Positions 36,092-46,297 of a DNA stretch of 64,000 nucleotides are shown in pieces. The notes under the pieces were generated by a model. It ran no database searches. It was not told the origin of the DNA and worked only from the letters and a program-made list of their open reading frames with translations. The stretch is from positions 310,001 through 374,000 of the forward strand of contig NZ_LQXS01000002.1 of the NCBI RefSeq assembly GCF_001586775.1, in the 5' to 3' direction. A program made the position numbers and the translations under genes. Source of the stretch: Sphingobacterium populi (GTDB lineage: Bacteria; Bacteroidota; Bacteroidia; Sphingobacteriales; Sphingobacteriaceae). Position 1 is the first letter of the stretch; the number at the start of each line of letters is the position of its first letter.

Positions 36092-36589
36092 CTAAACCTT
36101 CGCAGCTTCGGCCTCGAAGATGTGATCGATCTTCCATTCGGCTTTATTCTTGGATGCAGCAACAGCTAAGCGATCGCAGCGTTCATTGAGCGGATGCCCT
36201 GCGTGCCCTTTTACCCACACCAATCTTATTTGGTGTAATTTGTAGAGCTGCATCAAACGCATCCAAAGATCTTTATTTTTCTTTCCTACGAATCCTTTCT
36301 GTATCCAACCATAAACCCATTTCTTATCGATGGCGTCGATGACGTACTTTGAATCCGAATAAATTGTAACTTGTTGATTGATAGATTTCAGTGCCTCCAA
36401 CCCTATGATAACGGCAAGCAATTCCATACGATTGTTGGTCGTCTTGCGAAAACCTCCAGAATATTCCTTTTCGATCAGCTTTCCGTACAATTGTTCGTTA
36501 TCGCCTTTGTAGACTGTTCTTAAAATAGTGCCATATCCGCCGGGGCCTGGGTTTCCGCTAGAAGCACCGTCTGTGTATAATTCAATCAT
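36092..36589 (-). CDS. rnhA: Ribonuclease HI
   Basis: A 165-residue RNase HI that cleaves RNA in RNA-DNA hybrids. The four acidic residues are visible: LYTDGASSGNPGPGG (Asp7), NRMELLAVI (Glu), YSDSKYVID (Asp), and the C-terminal ERCDRLA (Asp). The basic WIQKGF/WVKGHAGHPLNE region is normal. A minus-strand -7 box TATATTTG (36602-36595) sits only 6 bases before the ATG, so the transcript may have almost no leader. Confidence 0.95.
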   Translation of the reverse strand: MIELYTDGASSGNPGPGGYGTILRTVYKGDNEQLYGKLIEKEYSGGFRKTTNNRMELLAVIIGLEALKSINQQVTIYSDSKYVIDAIDKKWVYGWIQKGFVGKKNKDLWMRLMQLYKLHQIRLVWVKGHAGHPLNERCDRLAVAASKNKAEWKIDHIFEAEAAKV

Positions 36590-36702
36590 GTTTTCAAATA
36601 TACGGGTTTTTGTAACGCTGTATGTAGTGGCTGCGCTGCGTTTTGCGTCGCAGTTTCGGCTGTATAGCGGTCAAAGAAAGACCCGCTAATGATGGTGGCA
36701 AT

Positions 36703-36730
36703 AAAAAATGCGTAGCTTATGGCTACGCAT
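36703..36730 (-). terminator. Terminator of rpoD
   Basis: A 9-bp perfect stem, ATGCGTAGC (36708-36716) and GCTACGCAT (36722-36730). Read on the minus strand it is followed by a T6 run (36708-36703). It lies 39 bases downstream of the rpoD stop. Confidence 0.85.
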
Positions 36731-36768
36731 CTACGTTTTCATGTCCAATATGATGCAAGAATGCTTTT

Positions 36769-37629
36769 CTAGCCTAAGTACGACTTCAGAATTCTACTTC
36801 TGGAAGTGTGGCGCAAACGTTGCAATGCTTTGTCCTTAATCTGTCTTACACGCTCGCGTGTCAAGCTGAATTTTTCACCGATCTCTTCTAAAGATAATTG
36901 GTGATTGGATCCTAATCCGAAAAACAACACGATAATTTCGCGCTCACGCTCGGTTAATGTAGCTAATGAACGTTTGATCTCTTCGGATAATGATTCGTCG
37001 ATTAGAGAGCTATCCGTATCCGGATCTTTGTTCTCTAACACATCTAACAATGTGTTTTCTTCCCCTTGTACAAATGGAGCGTCCATCGAAACATGTCTAC
37101 CTGAATTACTTAATGTATCAGATACTTTATCTACTGTGGTTTCTAGGATATCTGCCAATTCTTCAGGAGAAGGTTCGCGTTCGTATTCTTGTTCAAGCTT
37201 AGAAAAAGCTTTACTAATTTTACTCAAAGAACCGACCTGGTTCAAAGGCAAACGAACGATTCTTGACTGCTCAGCGATGGCTTGTAATATAGATTGGCGA
37301 ATCCACCATACCGCGTAAGAAATAAACTTAAATCCTTTAGTTTCGTCGAACCGCTTTGCCGCCTTAATTAGGCCTAAGTTACCTTCGTTAATCAAGTCAC
37401 CTAATGTTAAACCTTGATTCTGATATTGCTTGGCGACAGAGACGACAAACCGTAGATTCGTTTTGGTAAGTTTTTCTAGCGCTACTTGATCACCCTCTCG
37501 GATACGTTGCGCTAAGATTACTTCTTCTTCCGCAGTAATTAAGTCTACTTTACCAATTTCGTGAAGATACTTATCTAACGATTGAGATTCACGGTTGGTA
37601 ATGGATTGTGTAATTTTAAGCTGTCTCAT
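36769..37629 (-). CDS. rpoD: Primary sigma factor RpoD
   Basis: A 286-residue sigma-70 of the short Bacteroidota type, without region 1.1. Region 1.2 starts [16 protein letters not shown]; region 2 includes [37 protein letters not shown] and [13 protein letters not shown]; region 3 includes [14 protein letters not shown]; region 4 has [16 protein letters not shown] and [28 protein letters not shown]. It recognises the TTTG/TAnnTTTG promoters noted in this window. A -7 box TATTTTTG on the minus strand (37673-37666) would give a leader of about 30 bases. Confidence 0.96.
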   Translation of the reverse strand: MRQLKITQSITNRESQSLDKYLHEIGKVDLITAEEEVILAQRIREGDQVALEKLTKTNLRFVVSVAKQYQNQGLTLGDLINEGNLGLIKAAKRFDETKGFKFISYAVWWIRQSILQAIAEQSRIVRLPLNQVGSLSKISKAFSKLEQEYEREPSPEELADILETTVDKVSDTLSNSGRHVSMDAPFVQGEENTLLDVLENKDPDTDSSLIDESLSEEIKRSLATLTEREREIIVLFFGLGSNHQLSLEEIGEKFSLTRERVRQIKDKALQRLRHTSRSRILKSYLG

Positions 37630-38109
37630 CTACTATATTAAATGCCTTCCTTAATGAAATGTTTGCAAAAATACGAAAAATAACCGTAATATTTGCCAAT
37701 ATACCGATATTATACGTATTCAGAATGAGGAGATTAGAAAAGGTTTAGTAAACAATTACATCGTCAAAAATTGTTCCAAATTTTGTAAATGCAGGCGTTT
37801 ATATTGTTTGAATGAAACAATCTCTCGCACATAGCTATTTCACTGCATTTTATACTTTCTCCCAATAATTGTGGTATGGTGAGAATTTGTACTAAGCGGT
37901 GCGATGCGCATTTAAGATTATGTTTTTAATATGACAGTTTGCTTTTTGTGCACCAGGTGCGGTACTTAGGCAGGTCTTTCTAGAAATTGATCTTAGTAGC
38001 ATGTCGAATTTTTTGTGTTGAAGCTTTTCCAGACGGATTCGTTACCGCATGTAGAGACGGGGTTTCTGGATATTTCTTTATATCTTGATTTTTGAGGTAG
38101 AATTATAGG
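37630..38109. other. 480-base intergenic region
   Basis: Lies between divergent rpoD and the carotenoid-type oxidoreductase. Apart from the rpoD -7 box near 37666-37673, I see no coding frame, RNA gene or clear repeat. Confidence 0.5.
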
Positions 38110-39536
38110 ATGAGTAGGTACGAAGCTATTATTGTAGGTTCTGGTCCGAATGGGCTTGCTGCTGCTATTACATTGCAGCAGCGAGGACTCAGTACGCTCT
38201 TAATCGAAGGCGATCAACAGATCGGTGGCGGAATGCGTACGAAAGAACTAACATTACCAGGTTTTAAGCACGATGTATGCTCTGCGATACATCCTATGGC
38301 CATGGCTTCGCCTTTCTTTAACTCGTTGCCATTAGGGGCACACGGTCTCAAATTTCTTACGCCTAAGTACGCGGTAGCGCATCCTTTGGATAATGGTACT
38401 ACTGCTTTTTTACATAATAATCTGTCTGATACAATTGCCGCTTTGGGCGCAGATGGCCAACGTTATCAAAGTCTGATCGAGCCAATCGTAGCAGATTGGG
38501 AATTATTGGCAAGAGCGATTATGGGGCCACTACGATTTCCAGAAAAACCATGGAAACTAGTCGAATTTGGTCTACATGCGCTGCAACCCGCGAGCTGGAC
38601 GGCGCAACGTTTTCAAACCGATCAAGCTGCTGCGCTTTGGGCAGGGATGGCAGCGCACGGCATTCAACCTTTGAGTAATTGGACGACTTCGGCCATCGCC
38701 ATGGTGCTGTCTGCTGTAGGTAACAAATATGGGTGGCCAGTGCCTATTGGTGGTTCGCAAGCTATTGCCAATGCTTTATTGAGCTATTATCAATCTTTAG
38801 GCGGACATTTGCAAACCGGAAGTTGGGTAACAGATACGGCCTCGCTACCTTCGTATAAACTCCTAATTCTTGATCTGACTCCAAAACAGTTGTTAGAATT
38901 GAAAGGACTAAACTTTTCGGCAGGATATGTTCGTCAGCTACAACGATTCCGGCAGGGCATGGGCGTTTTTAAAATTGATTGGGCACTTTCTGAAAAAACA
39001 CCTTTTCGAGATATACGTTGTCAAGAAGCTGCTACGGTTCATTTGGGAAATACCTATGCAGAAATTGCGGCAAGTGAAAAAGCAAGCCACTACGGAAAAA
39101 AAGTAGATAAACCTTTTGTGCTCTTTACACAGCAAAGTGCATTTGATAAGCAACGCGCTCCAGATGGTAAGCATACGGGTTGGGCCTATTGTCATGTGCC
39201 GAATGGTTCTCCAGAAGATTATACCGAAGAGATAGAAGCGCAAGTCGAAAGATTTGCGCCCGGTTTAGAGACACGATATTGGCAAGACACACTTATCTTC
39301 CAGCACAATTGGAGGCCTACAATCCGAATTATGTAGGGGGAGATATTAATGGTGGAATTATGGATGTTTTCCAACTGTATACCAGACCTGTGCGTTCGCT
39401 AACACCATATCGGACATCAATGAATAATGTGTACATCTGCTCATCCTCAACCCCACCAGGTGGTGGTGTGCATGGCATGTCTGGCTATCATGCTGCAAAA
39501 ACTGCGCTTGCAGATCATTATGGGATTAATTTGTAA
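38110..39536 (+). CDS. Phytoene-dehydrogenase-related FAD oxidoreductase, frameshifted
   Basis: About 475 residues when one frameshift is bridged. The N-terminus is a FAD-binding fold ([38 protein letters not shown]), and the C-terminal part has [12 protein letters not shown] and [18 protein letters not shown], both typical of the carotenoid-desaturase-like family (including the human PYROXD2 type). The frame breaks at a T3 run (39264-39266); one more T gives [27 protein letters not shown] single gene with no carotenoid genes nearby, so the substrate is unknown. Confidence 0.85.
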
Positions 39537-39710
39537 TTACTTACCGTAGGGTATTCATTTAACTATATGCTTGATCCCACATAAGTTGAATTTTTATGGT
39601 TGGTAGAGCAAGCCCTATTAAGCATTCAAATGACTTCTAAAAAAAATCATTTGAAAATTTGTAGTTAAAAAAATGTAGTTTTACTAAATTATAATCTAAG
39701 TCAATTATTC

Positions 39711-40934
39711 ATGAATGCGCCACTTAACCGCAAAAACACTGTACTTATCGTACTGGTAGCCTCGCTAGGATATTTTGTCGATATATACGATCTAATACTT
39801 TTTTCAGTAGTGCGAATAAAAAGTCTTTCAGATTTGGGAGTTTCTGAAGATGATATGTTGCGTGTAGGAGCGATGATCATTAATAGTCAGATGTTTGGTA
39901 TGCTTGTTGGCGGAATTTTGTGGGGTGTGCTAGGCGATAAAAAGGGCAGGTTGAGCGTTTTGTTTGGTTCTATTATTACCTATTCGCTTGCCAATATTGC
40001 AAATGGTTTTGTGACCAATGTGGATCAATATGCGGTCATTCGATTTATTGGTGGAGTAGGCTTGGCAGGAGAATTAGGTGCCGGGATAACGCTGGTGACA
40101 GAAACAATGAGTAAAAAATATAGAGGCTATGGAACTATGATTGTAGCTTCTGTGGGTTTGTTAGGAGCAGTGATGGCTGCTTTAATTAGTGCTCGCTACA
40201 CTTGGCAAACGAGTTATTTCATTGGCGGGGGCATGGGCTTATTGTTGCTCACATTGCGTATTGGTTTGGTGGAATCTGGCATGTTCAAAGAGGCTACAGA
40301 TAAAAATGTTCAACGTGGAAATCTGCTCATGCTTTTCAACAATTGGTCCCGATTTAAAAAATATATGTGCTGTATTTTGATAGGTTTACCTTTGTGGTAT
40401 GTTGTAGGTGTACTTATTACCTTTTCGCCCGAATTCGGAAGAGCATTGAATGCTACAGGAATAATTGATGCTGGAAAGGGCATTATGTACTGCTACATTG
40501 GTATTTCTATTGGCGATGTGGTGGCGGGTTTACTGGCTCAAGTTTTACAATCTCGTAAAAAAGTGATGTTGAGCTTCATTATTCTTACTACCGTCGTAGT
40601 TGGCATTTACCTTAATTCTTTTGGGCTCACGCCAGAGGGGTTTATTATGCTTAGTTTGCTATTGGGTTTTGCATCGGGCTATTGGGCAACATTTGTCACC
40701 ATAGCAGCAGAGCAATTCGGTACAAATCTACGGGCTACGGTCACGACGACGGTTCCTAATTTTGTGCGTGGTTCATTAGTAGCCATTACGCTAGGTTTTC
40801 AATATTTTAAAGATAAAATTGGTATTTTGGAAGGAGCCATGGTGATCGGGGCAATGACAGTCGTCATAGCCCTATTAGCTCTTAATCAATTAAAAGAAAG
40901 CTTTGGGAAAGATCTTGACTACGTGGAAGAATAA
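39711..40934 (+). CDS. MFS transporter (sugar/organic-acid porter type)
   Basis: A 407-residue membrane protein with about 12 hydrophobic segments. The MFS motif between helices 2 and 3 is GVLGDKKGRLSVLFG (residues about 72-86), and helix 1 has GYFVDIYDLILFSVV with the Asp-rich motif seen in aromatic-acid and metabolite:H+ symporters. The substrate cannot be named. A 9-bp inverted repeat lies in its leader (TTCAAATGA at 39625-39633, TCATTTGAA at 39647-39655). It is convergent with the HD gene, 3 bases apart. Confidence 0.85.
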   Translation: MNAPLNRKNTVLIVLVASLGYFVDIYDLILFSVVRIKSLSDLGVSEDDMLRVGAMIINSQMFGMLVGGILWGVLGDKKGRLSVLFGSIITYSLANIANGFVTNVDQYAVIRFIGGVGLAGELGAGITLVTETMSKKYRGYGTMIVASVGLLGAVMAALISARYTWQTSYFIGGGMGLLLLTLRIGLVESGMFKEATDKNVQRGNLLMLFNNWSRFKKYMCCILIGLPLWYVVGVLITFSPEFGRALNATGIIDAGKGIMYCYIGISIGDVVAGLLAQVLQSRKKVMLSFIILTTVVVGIYLNSFGLTPEGFIMLSLLLGFASGYWATFVTIAAEQFGTNLRATVTTTVPNFVRGSLVAITLGFQYFKDKIGILEGAMVIGAMTVVIALLALNQLKESFGKDLDYVEE

Positions 40935-40937
40935 AAA

Positions 40938-41540
40938 TTATTCTGCTGGGTTTTTTCTTAAAAAGCCTTTTTTTACGCCATCTTCTATTAAAGTTTTCGC
41001 ATAAGTCCATAGCGTCTTAGCACCTTCTTTGATTACGCTTTTTTTGGCAAATACTTTGTCGTAGTGCACGCCTGGCTCTTTCCACGTTCCACCATTATTT
41101 GAGCTGTTTTGTAATAATGGTTCTAGGCGATCCATCGCTCGTGCAAACTTGGCTTCTGGCGTTTTTCCAGCTTCAAATTCTTCCCAAATTTCTAGTAATT
41201 CTGCGGCAGTATTTTCTGGCAGTAATCCAAAAATTCGCTGTGCTCCCAGGCGCTCTTCTTCCGTATTTTCATGATTTTTCTCTGTATCGTAGATGAAGGT
41301 ATCACCCGCATCGATTTCTACGACATCGTGCACAAGCACCATCTTGATCACCTTCAATATGTTTATCGGCTCATTGGCATGCTCGGCGAGTACGATAGCC
41401 ATCACGGCTAAATGCCAACTGTGCTCTGCGCTATTCTCGCAACGATCACTATTGAATAGCTTTGTTCTGCGTTGTACGTATTTTAATTTATCGATCTCTT
41501 TGATAAATGCTAGCTGTTTGGTTAAGTTATCTGGTGTCAT
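40938..41540 (-). CDS. HD-domain phosphohydrolase (YfbR/HDDC2-like)
   Basis: A 200-residue HD protein. The metal ligands are visible: NSAEHSWHLAV (His40), VLVHDVVEIDAGDTF (His71-Asp72 and the following Glu/Asp), and the later Asp in FARAMDRLEPLLQN. The closest well-known group is the 5'-deoxynucleotidase YfbR and its HDDC2-like relatives, so a nucleotide phosphohydrolase role is likely. A separate gene on the minus strand, followed upstream by the NlpC/P60 gene. Confidence 0.85.
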   Translation of the reverse strand: MTPDNLTKQLAFIKEIDKLKYVQRRTKLFNSDRCENSAEHSWHLAVMAIVLAEHANEPINILKVIKMVLVHDVVEIDAGDTFIYDTEKNHENTEEERLGAQRIFGLLPENTAAELLEIWEEFEAGKTPEAKFARAMDRLEPLLQNSSNNGGTWKEPGVHYDKVFAKKSVIKEGAKTLWTYAKTLIEDGVKKGFLRKNPAE

Positions 41541-41602
41541 GAAATTACGAGTATAATAGAAATAAATAGCAGGAGAATGCTTTACGTGCTTTTGAATTTG
41601 CG

Positions 41603-42145
41603 CTAAAGAACACGCACAATTTTCATAAATCTTCTTTGATAGCTACCTTCTAGATTCGTTTCGGTCACGGCTTGCGCTTTGCCAGAGCTAGCGTGTATAA
41701 ATCGTAAACCTTGACTATCCGTGTTGGTCAGGACAATGCCGACATGCCCAATACGGCGATTGGCAGGATTGGTGCCCGTAAATAAGATGATGTCGCCCGC
41801 TTTTGCTTCTTCCAGAGAAATATCTGCTCCGGCTTGCCCCATGCCAGATGAACTTCTGGGTAAGCTGATTCCAAATTCCTTAAAAACAAAGTAAACGAAG
41901 CCGGAGCAATCAAAACCACGTTTTGGATCTGCTTGTCCGTATTGATACTTGACACCCAAAAATTTTCTAGCAAATACAATCAGATCGTCTTCTGCTGAGC
42001 GATTGGATTCTTTCGTTTCCAAAATAGCCGCATTCTGAGACGTGATCAGCGAGGGTTTTGTTCTATTTTTTGTGGTCCACGGTTGATGATATTCAAAAAA
42101 TAAACCCATCAAGCAAGAAATAGTAATAAGATGTGCTACTTTCAT
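41603..42145 (-). CDS. NlpC/P60 cell-wall peptidase
   Basis: A 180-residue C40-family peptidase. A hydrophobic N-terminus (residues 1-18) could be a signal or anchor. The catalytic triad is Cys80 (FDCSGF), His134 (IGHVGI) and His151 (FIHASS). It is expected to cut D-glutamyl-meso-diaminopimelate bonds in peptidoglycan, as Spr and MepS do. Length fits a single-domain member. Confidence 0.9.
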   Translation of the reverse strand: MKVAHLITISCLMGLFFEYHQPWTTKNRTKPSLITSQNAAILETKESNRSAEDDLIVFARKFLGVKYQYGQADPKRGFDCSGFVYFVFKEFGISLPRSSSGMGQAGADISLEEAKAGDIILFTGTNPANRRIGHVGIVLTNTDSQGLRFIHASSGKAQAVTETNLEGSYQRRFMKIVRVL

Positions 42146-42339
42146 TTGGGCAAAGCTACGGAAAATGACCTAATTGCATCACTTTAGTTCTATAAAACGT
42201 TAATCACGAGGTGGTTAAGTGTGCTTGCTAAGAATTTAGCGCGTTCCCGTAGCGTAGCAAAGCTAAAAGATGACAATGTTAGATCCTGTATGATTGGGCT
42301 AATTAATTTGAGTATCTTCGCAAGCTCAAGTCCAATACC

Positions 42340-44079
42340 ATGCGATTGCCTAAATTGTTAATTCTATTATTACTTTTAACCCTATCCGGTGCCTGCACTG
42401 AGCCAATCAGTAATAAAATAATAAACCAGATCAATAGCGCACTTATGCACGAAAGATCTGGAGCTGATAACGAACGATCAGACGCAGCCTTATCAGTGAT
42501 CAAGCCGGCAAATTCGAGAGAAAACGCCATGCTTGATATCGTGAAAATGGTGCGAAGTGAGCAATTAAATGCCAACTATCAGATGCAGATTCAGCCAAGT
42601 ACAGAACAAGTGCTCAAACAGGCAGATTCTCTGGCGTCAAAACTTGGATATGCCAGTTTAACCGTTTGGGTCAAATCTCAAATAGGTTTTTACTATTATC
42701 GTCATACCCATCTCGAGCGGGCTTTGCCCTATTTTTTGGAAACTTCAAAATATTTAGCAGAATCACATACTACAATCGAGTTAGATCCTGTTGACTGTCT
42801 TATCAAAAATGCATATTTCTATGGCAATGTTGGTGACCATCAATTAGCAATACAAAATTTGGAGCAAGCGCTATTGGCGCAGCACATCGCTGAAAAAGAT
42901 ACGGCAGTTATTGAATACAGTTTGGGATACGAATACCTGTTACTGAATGATACTATCAAAGCAAAAGAGTATTTTATAAAAGCCAAAGCTAGTGCAAAAA
43001 CGTACGATCCCATTCGCTATGCGAAGGTGTTGGGTGAGCTCGCAGTCATAGAAAAAAAACAGGGAATATGCGGCCGCAGAACAACTTTTATTGGAAGATA
43101 TTGCATTATCAGAGCAACATGAAGATAAACGTAATGCCATGTTTGCGCAGATACGACTCAGTACATTGTACCTAGATATGCAGCGCTGGGATGAGGCAAA
43201 ATCGCTATTATTAAAAGCAGAAAGTTTTGCCGCTGATAAAGATAATCTTTTAGGTTTTCAGCGAGATATTTTGTTGCTCAAATTGCAATTGTTTGAAAGT
43301 ATAAACAACCATGATGCACTGCTTGACCTGTACAAACAACTACGTCTGGTAGAAGAACAGCTCAAATATACCGATGCTCCGACGCCGTGAAAAATGTGAA
43401 GCTAATTCTTTTGCGCGAGCAAGCAGAATGGAACAAAAAAGCGCAGGAAACCAAGTTGCAAAAATCAAATCTAATAGGTATAGCTTTATTGGTGATCTGC
43501 ACCTTACTGCTGCTATTAACGGTGTTATTGCGCATATCCAAAGTACGAACACTACGTTTGCAGCATGCCGTTTTCGAAAGTAAAATCGCTACGATATCTT
43601 TAGCCAAATACAAATCTGAAGACCGATACGCACAGGTGCAGCAAACGATTAAATCCTATAGAAAGTTTATCGAAGAGCGTAATGCGGCAATAGATCATCT
43701 CAAAGAAGAGGTAAGCAAGCTAGAAAGTGCTACTACAAGCATCCACGTAGCACAGCGTGAAAAACTGCAAGATTTACTGTCAGAACATTTGATGAGTGAG
43801 GATAATTGGTCACGTTTCAAACGCGTATTTTTCGCCGAGTATCGCGAATTTTACGATCATGTGATACAACACTTGGTAGGCATAACAGAATCGCAATTAC
43901 GCATCGTACTGCTACAGAAAATTGGCGTCAGCAACCATGAAATGGCGAATTTGCTGGGAGTTGGTCAAGAATCTATTCGTAAAGCAAAACACCGACTTCG
44001 CAAGAAATATGGATTAGCTTATGATGATTGCTTCCAGATCCATACAAATCTAGCCGCCGAGCAGTATTCTACTCAATAA
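42340..44079 (+). CDS. TPR lipoprotein-signal protein with transmembrane helix and C-terminal HTH, doubly frameshifted
   Basis: About 579 residues when two compensating indels are bridged. An N-terminal lipoprotein signal (LLLLLLTLSGAC) is followed by TPR-like helices over residues about 60-330, a membrane helix (NLIGIALLVICTLLLLLTVLL), a coiled coil (FIEERNAAIDHLKEEVSKLES) and a LuxR-like helix-turn-helix (ITESQLRIVLLQKIGVSNHEMANLLGVGQESIRKAKHRL). This is the common Bacteroidota TPR-TM-HTH sensor layout. Indels: an A8 run at 43052-43059 (one A or G too many), and one base missing near 43376-43378. What it senses is unknown; it precedes a two-component pair. Confidence 0.8.
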
Positions 44080-44151
44080 TTTAATATATTTGGAATTATC
44101 GCTGCCAACTAGCATGATGTCGCAATATCAAAAAGCAAAACTGAATTAGTA

Positions 44152-44853
44152 ATGATGGAAATTCTTTTAATTGAAGATGATACCGCCGTCGTATCGCTAG
44201 TTCGTCGTGGTCTGGCAGATCCAAATTTCAATATATCAGTTGCACTATCCGGAACATCTGGTCTTGATATGGCGCTCTCTAATGTTTACGATCTCATCAT
44301 CTTGGATATTATGCTTCCTGGTATGGATGGCCTCAAGGTTTGTAAACAAATTCGCGAACACGGTCGCCAAGTTCCGGTGCTAATACTTTCAGCCCTCGAT
44401 CAGCCAGAAGATATCGTAGATGGATTTGAGAATGACGCAGATGATTATCTGACCAAACCATTTAACATGACGGAGCTCAAAGCACGAGTCAGTCGCTTCC
44501 TGAGAAAGAAAACAGATAGTAAAGAAAAACTACAGCCAAACACTTTATCATTAGCCGATTTGCACCTGGATTTGGATAGTAAAAGTGCGAAGCGTGCCGG
44601 AAATCCAATCGCGTTAACAGCCACCGAATTTCGGTTACTAGAGTATCTGATACGCAATGCCAAACGTGTAGTATCTCGTATGGATATTCTTGAAAATGTA
44701 TGGCATATGGAATTTAATCTTAGTACCAATGTCGTCGATGTGTATATCAATTATCTGCGCAACAAGATTGATAAAGGTTTTGATAAAAAGCTATTGCACA
44801 CAAAGGTAGGCATGGGATATATCTTAAAAGACCCCGATGAAGCTACAAACTAA
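44152..44853 (+). CDS. OmpR-type response regulator
   Basis: A 233-residue regulator. The receiver domain has the acidic pair EDD (residues 8-10), phosphoacceptor Asp52 in LIILDIMLPGMDG, and the conserved Thr/Lys (DADDYLTKPF). The winged-helix output follows from residue about 130 (ALTATEFRLLEYLIRNAKRVVSRMDI, then STNVVDVYINYLRNKI). It overlaps the histidine kinase gene by 17 bases. The pair lies 1.4 kb before the urease operon, which it might control; that link is positional only. Confidence 0.93.
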   Translation: MMEILLIEDDTAVVSLVRRGLADPNFNISVALSGTSGLDMALSNVYDLIILDIMLPGMDGLKVCKQIREHGRQVPVLILSALDQPEDIVDGFENDADDYLTKPFNMTELKARVSRFLRKKTDSKEKLQPNTLSLADLHLDLDSKSAKRAGNPIALTATEFRLLEYLIRNAKRVVSRMDILENVWHMEFNLSTNVVDVYINYLRNKIDKGFDKKLLHTKVGMGYILKDPDEATN

Positions 44854-46219
44854 GATTATAGTACTATTTAATCTCATTTGTTGGGTGCTTATCGCAGGTT
44901 TTGCGGTATATATATCGTATTTCACACGCGATAGCTTGCGTACTAAATTTTTTCATCGACTAGAAGAGAATGCTCAAATCGTAGGCAAGCATACGATTGA
45001 AGAAGCAGAGCATATTAATGAAATTTATTACGAGATAATGCGCACCTATCTCCGGCAATTGTCTGCTGGTAAAGACTACATTATTCGAGTTGATAAGCGT
45101 TTTTCGGACGTGGTTGCAAAGCCTGATTTGCCATTGCCTACTCATTTCTATCGCGATGTAATTACAGACGGCAAAGCGCAGTATATGGATCGAGATACCG
45201 CCTATTTTGCATTGTACTTTTCCGATCCCGATGCCGACAAAAATTTGATTGTCATTTCTTCTGGCAGAGATAATTATGGATTAGCTGAGCAAGTTAATTT
45301 AGATCGTACATTATTAAATGCCGCAGGCGTATGTATGCTGATTGTTGCGCTAATCTCTTATTTATTTGCCCGGCATATCATTAAACCTATTGCTACCATT
45401 AATCAAGAAATCAATAAAATCAGTATCACAAATCTACACCTAAGAATAGCCAGCCCAAATAAGGCGTATGATGAGATAGCTAGATTAATAGAAAGTTTTA
45501 ACCAAATGATCGAACGTCTAGAAGTATCCGTAAACTCGCAGAAAAGCTTTGTGGCAAATGCCTCGCATTCATTTAGAACGCCGCTAACGATCATAAAAGG
45601 TGAAGCCGAGCTTGCTGTACAAGTGCCAGGGCTAAATAAAGATTCAATGCAATCTTTATTGCGTATCATCAATGAGACGGATCAAATCATCACCATGATT
45701 AATAATCTATTGATGATAGCACGGTCAGGTTTGGAGGATAGCAAAAAAGATTATTCAAATGTACGGTTAGATGAAGTGTTGTTTCGCGTACTGAGCTCGG
45801 AAAGTAAAGCGAGCGGCCATCCTTCCATCTATTTGGATTTAGCAACTACGCCGGAAGTAGGGGAAATGTTAGAAGTTTTCGGGAACGAAAATTTATTATT
45901 TATCGCCCTTAGTAATATTGTGTCCAACGCCTGCAAATATGGAAAAGAGGCAGATGTAATCATCTCGCTCCAAAGTCAACCAACAGAATTTGTGATAGAC
46001 ATAAAAGACTATGGAGTAGGCATTCCATCAAGTGAGAAAGATTATGTCTACGATTCCTTCTTTCGAGCAAGTAATGTTCGTAACATCCAAGGAACGGGAT
46101 TAGGTCTTTTATTAGCGAAAAATATTATAGATCTGCACGACGGAAACCTGTTTATACATTCTGTGGAAGGAAAAGGTACACATGTCAGCGTGGTGCTGCC
46201 TAAATTAAATAAACTCTAA
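44837..46219 (+). CDS. Sensor histidine kinase
   Basis: A 460-residue membrane kinase. Two membrane helices (residues about 8-28 and 162-178) enclose a periplasmic sensor of about 130 residues, followed by a HAMP linker, the H-box ANASHSFRTPLTIIKGEAEL (phospho-His244), N-box ALSNIVSNACKYG, and G-boxes DYGVGIPSS and GTGLGLLLAKNI. It partners the overlapping response regulator. The periplasmic domain has no recognised fold, so the signal is unknown. Confidence 0.92.
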   Translation: MKLQTKIIVLFNLICWVLIAGFAVYISYFTRDSLRTKFFHRLEENAQIVGKHTIEEAEHINEIYYEIMRTYLRQLSAGKDYIIRVDKRFSDVVAKPDLPLPTHFYRDVITDGKAQYMDRDTAYFALYFSDPDADKNLIVISSGRDNYGLAEQVNLDRTLLNAAGVCMLIVALISYLFARHIIKPIATINQEINKISITNLHLRIASPNKAYDEIARLIESFNQMIERLEVSVNSQKSFVANASHSFRTPLTIIKGEAELAVQVPGLNKDSMQSLLRIINETDQIITMINNLLMIARSGLEDSKKDYSNVRLDEVLFRVLSSESKASGHPSIYLDLATTPEVGEMLEVFGNENLLFIALSNIVSNACKYGKEADVIISLQSQPTEFVIDIKDYGVGIPSSEKDYVYDSFFRASNVRNIQGTGLGLLLAKNIIDLHDGNLFIHSVEGKGTHVSVVLPKLNKL

Positions 46220-46252
46220 GACTATTTTAATCTTGTTCTTACCACATTCTTA

Positions 46253-46294
46253 GGAGTGTAAAGTATACTTGCTAACACGCGTACTTTACATTCC
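46253..46294. promoter_or_regulatory. 13-bp inverted repeat before the porin-urease run
   Basis: GGAGTGTAAAGTA (46253-46265) and TACTTTACATTCC (46282-46294) are inverted repeats with one mismatch and a 16-base spacer, ending 3 bases before the porin ATG. A weak -7-like TATACTTG (46264-46271) lies at the inner edge. It is either an operator for the porin/urease transcript or an RNA stem at the ribosome binding region. Confidence 0.6.
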
Positions 46295-46297
46295 ATA

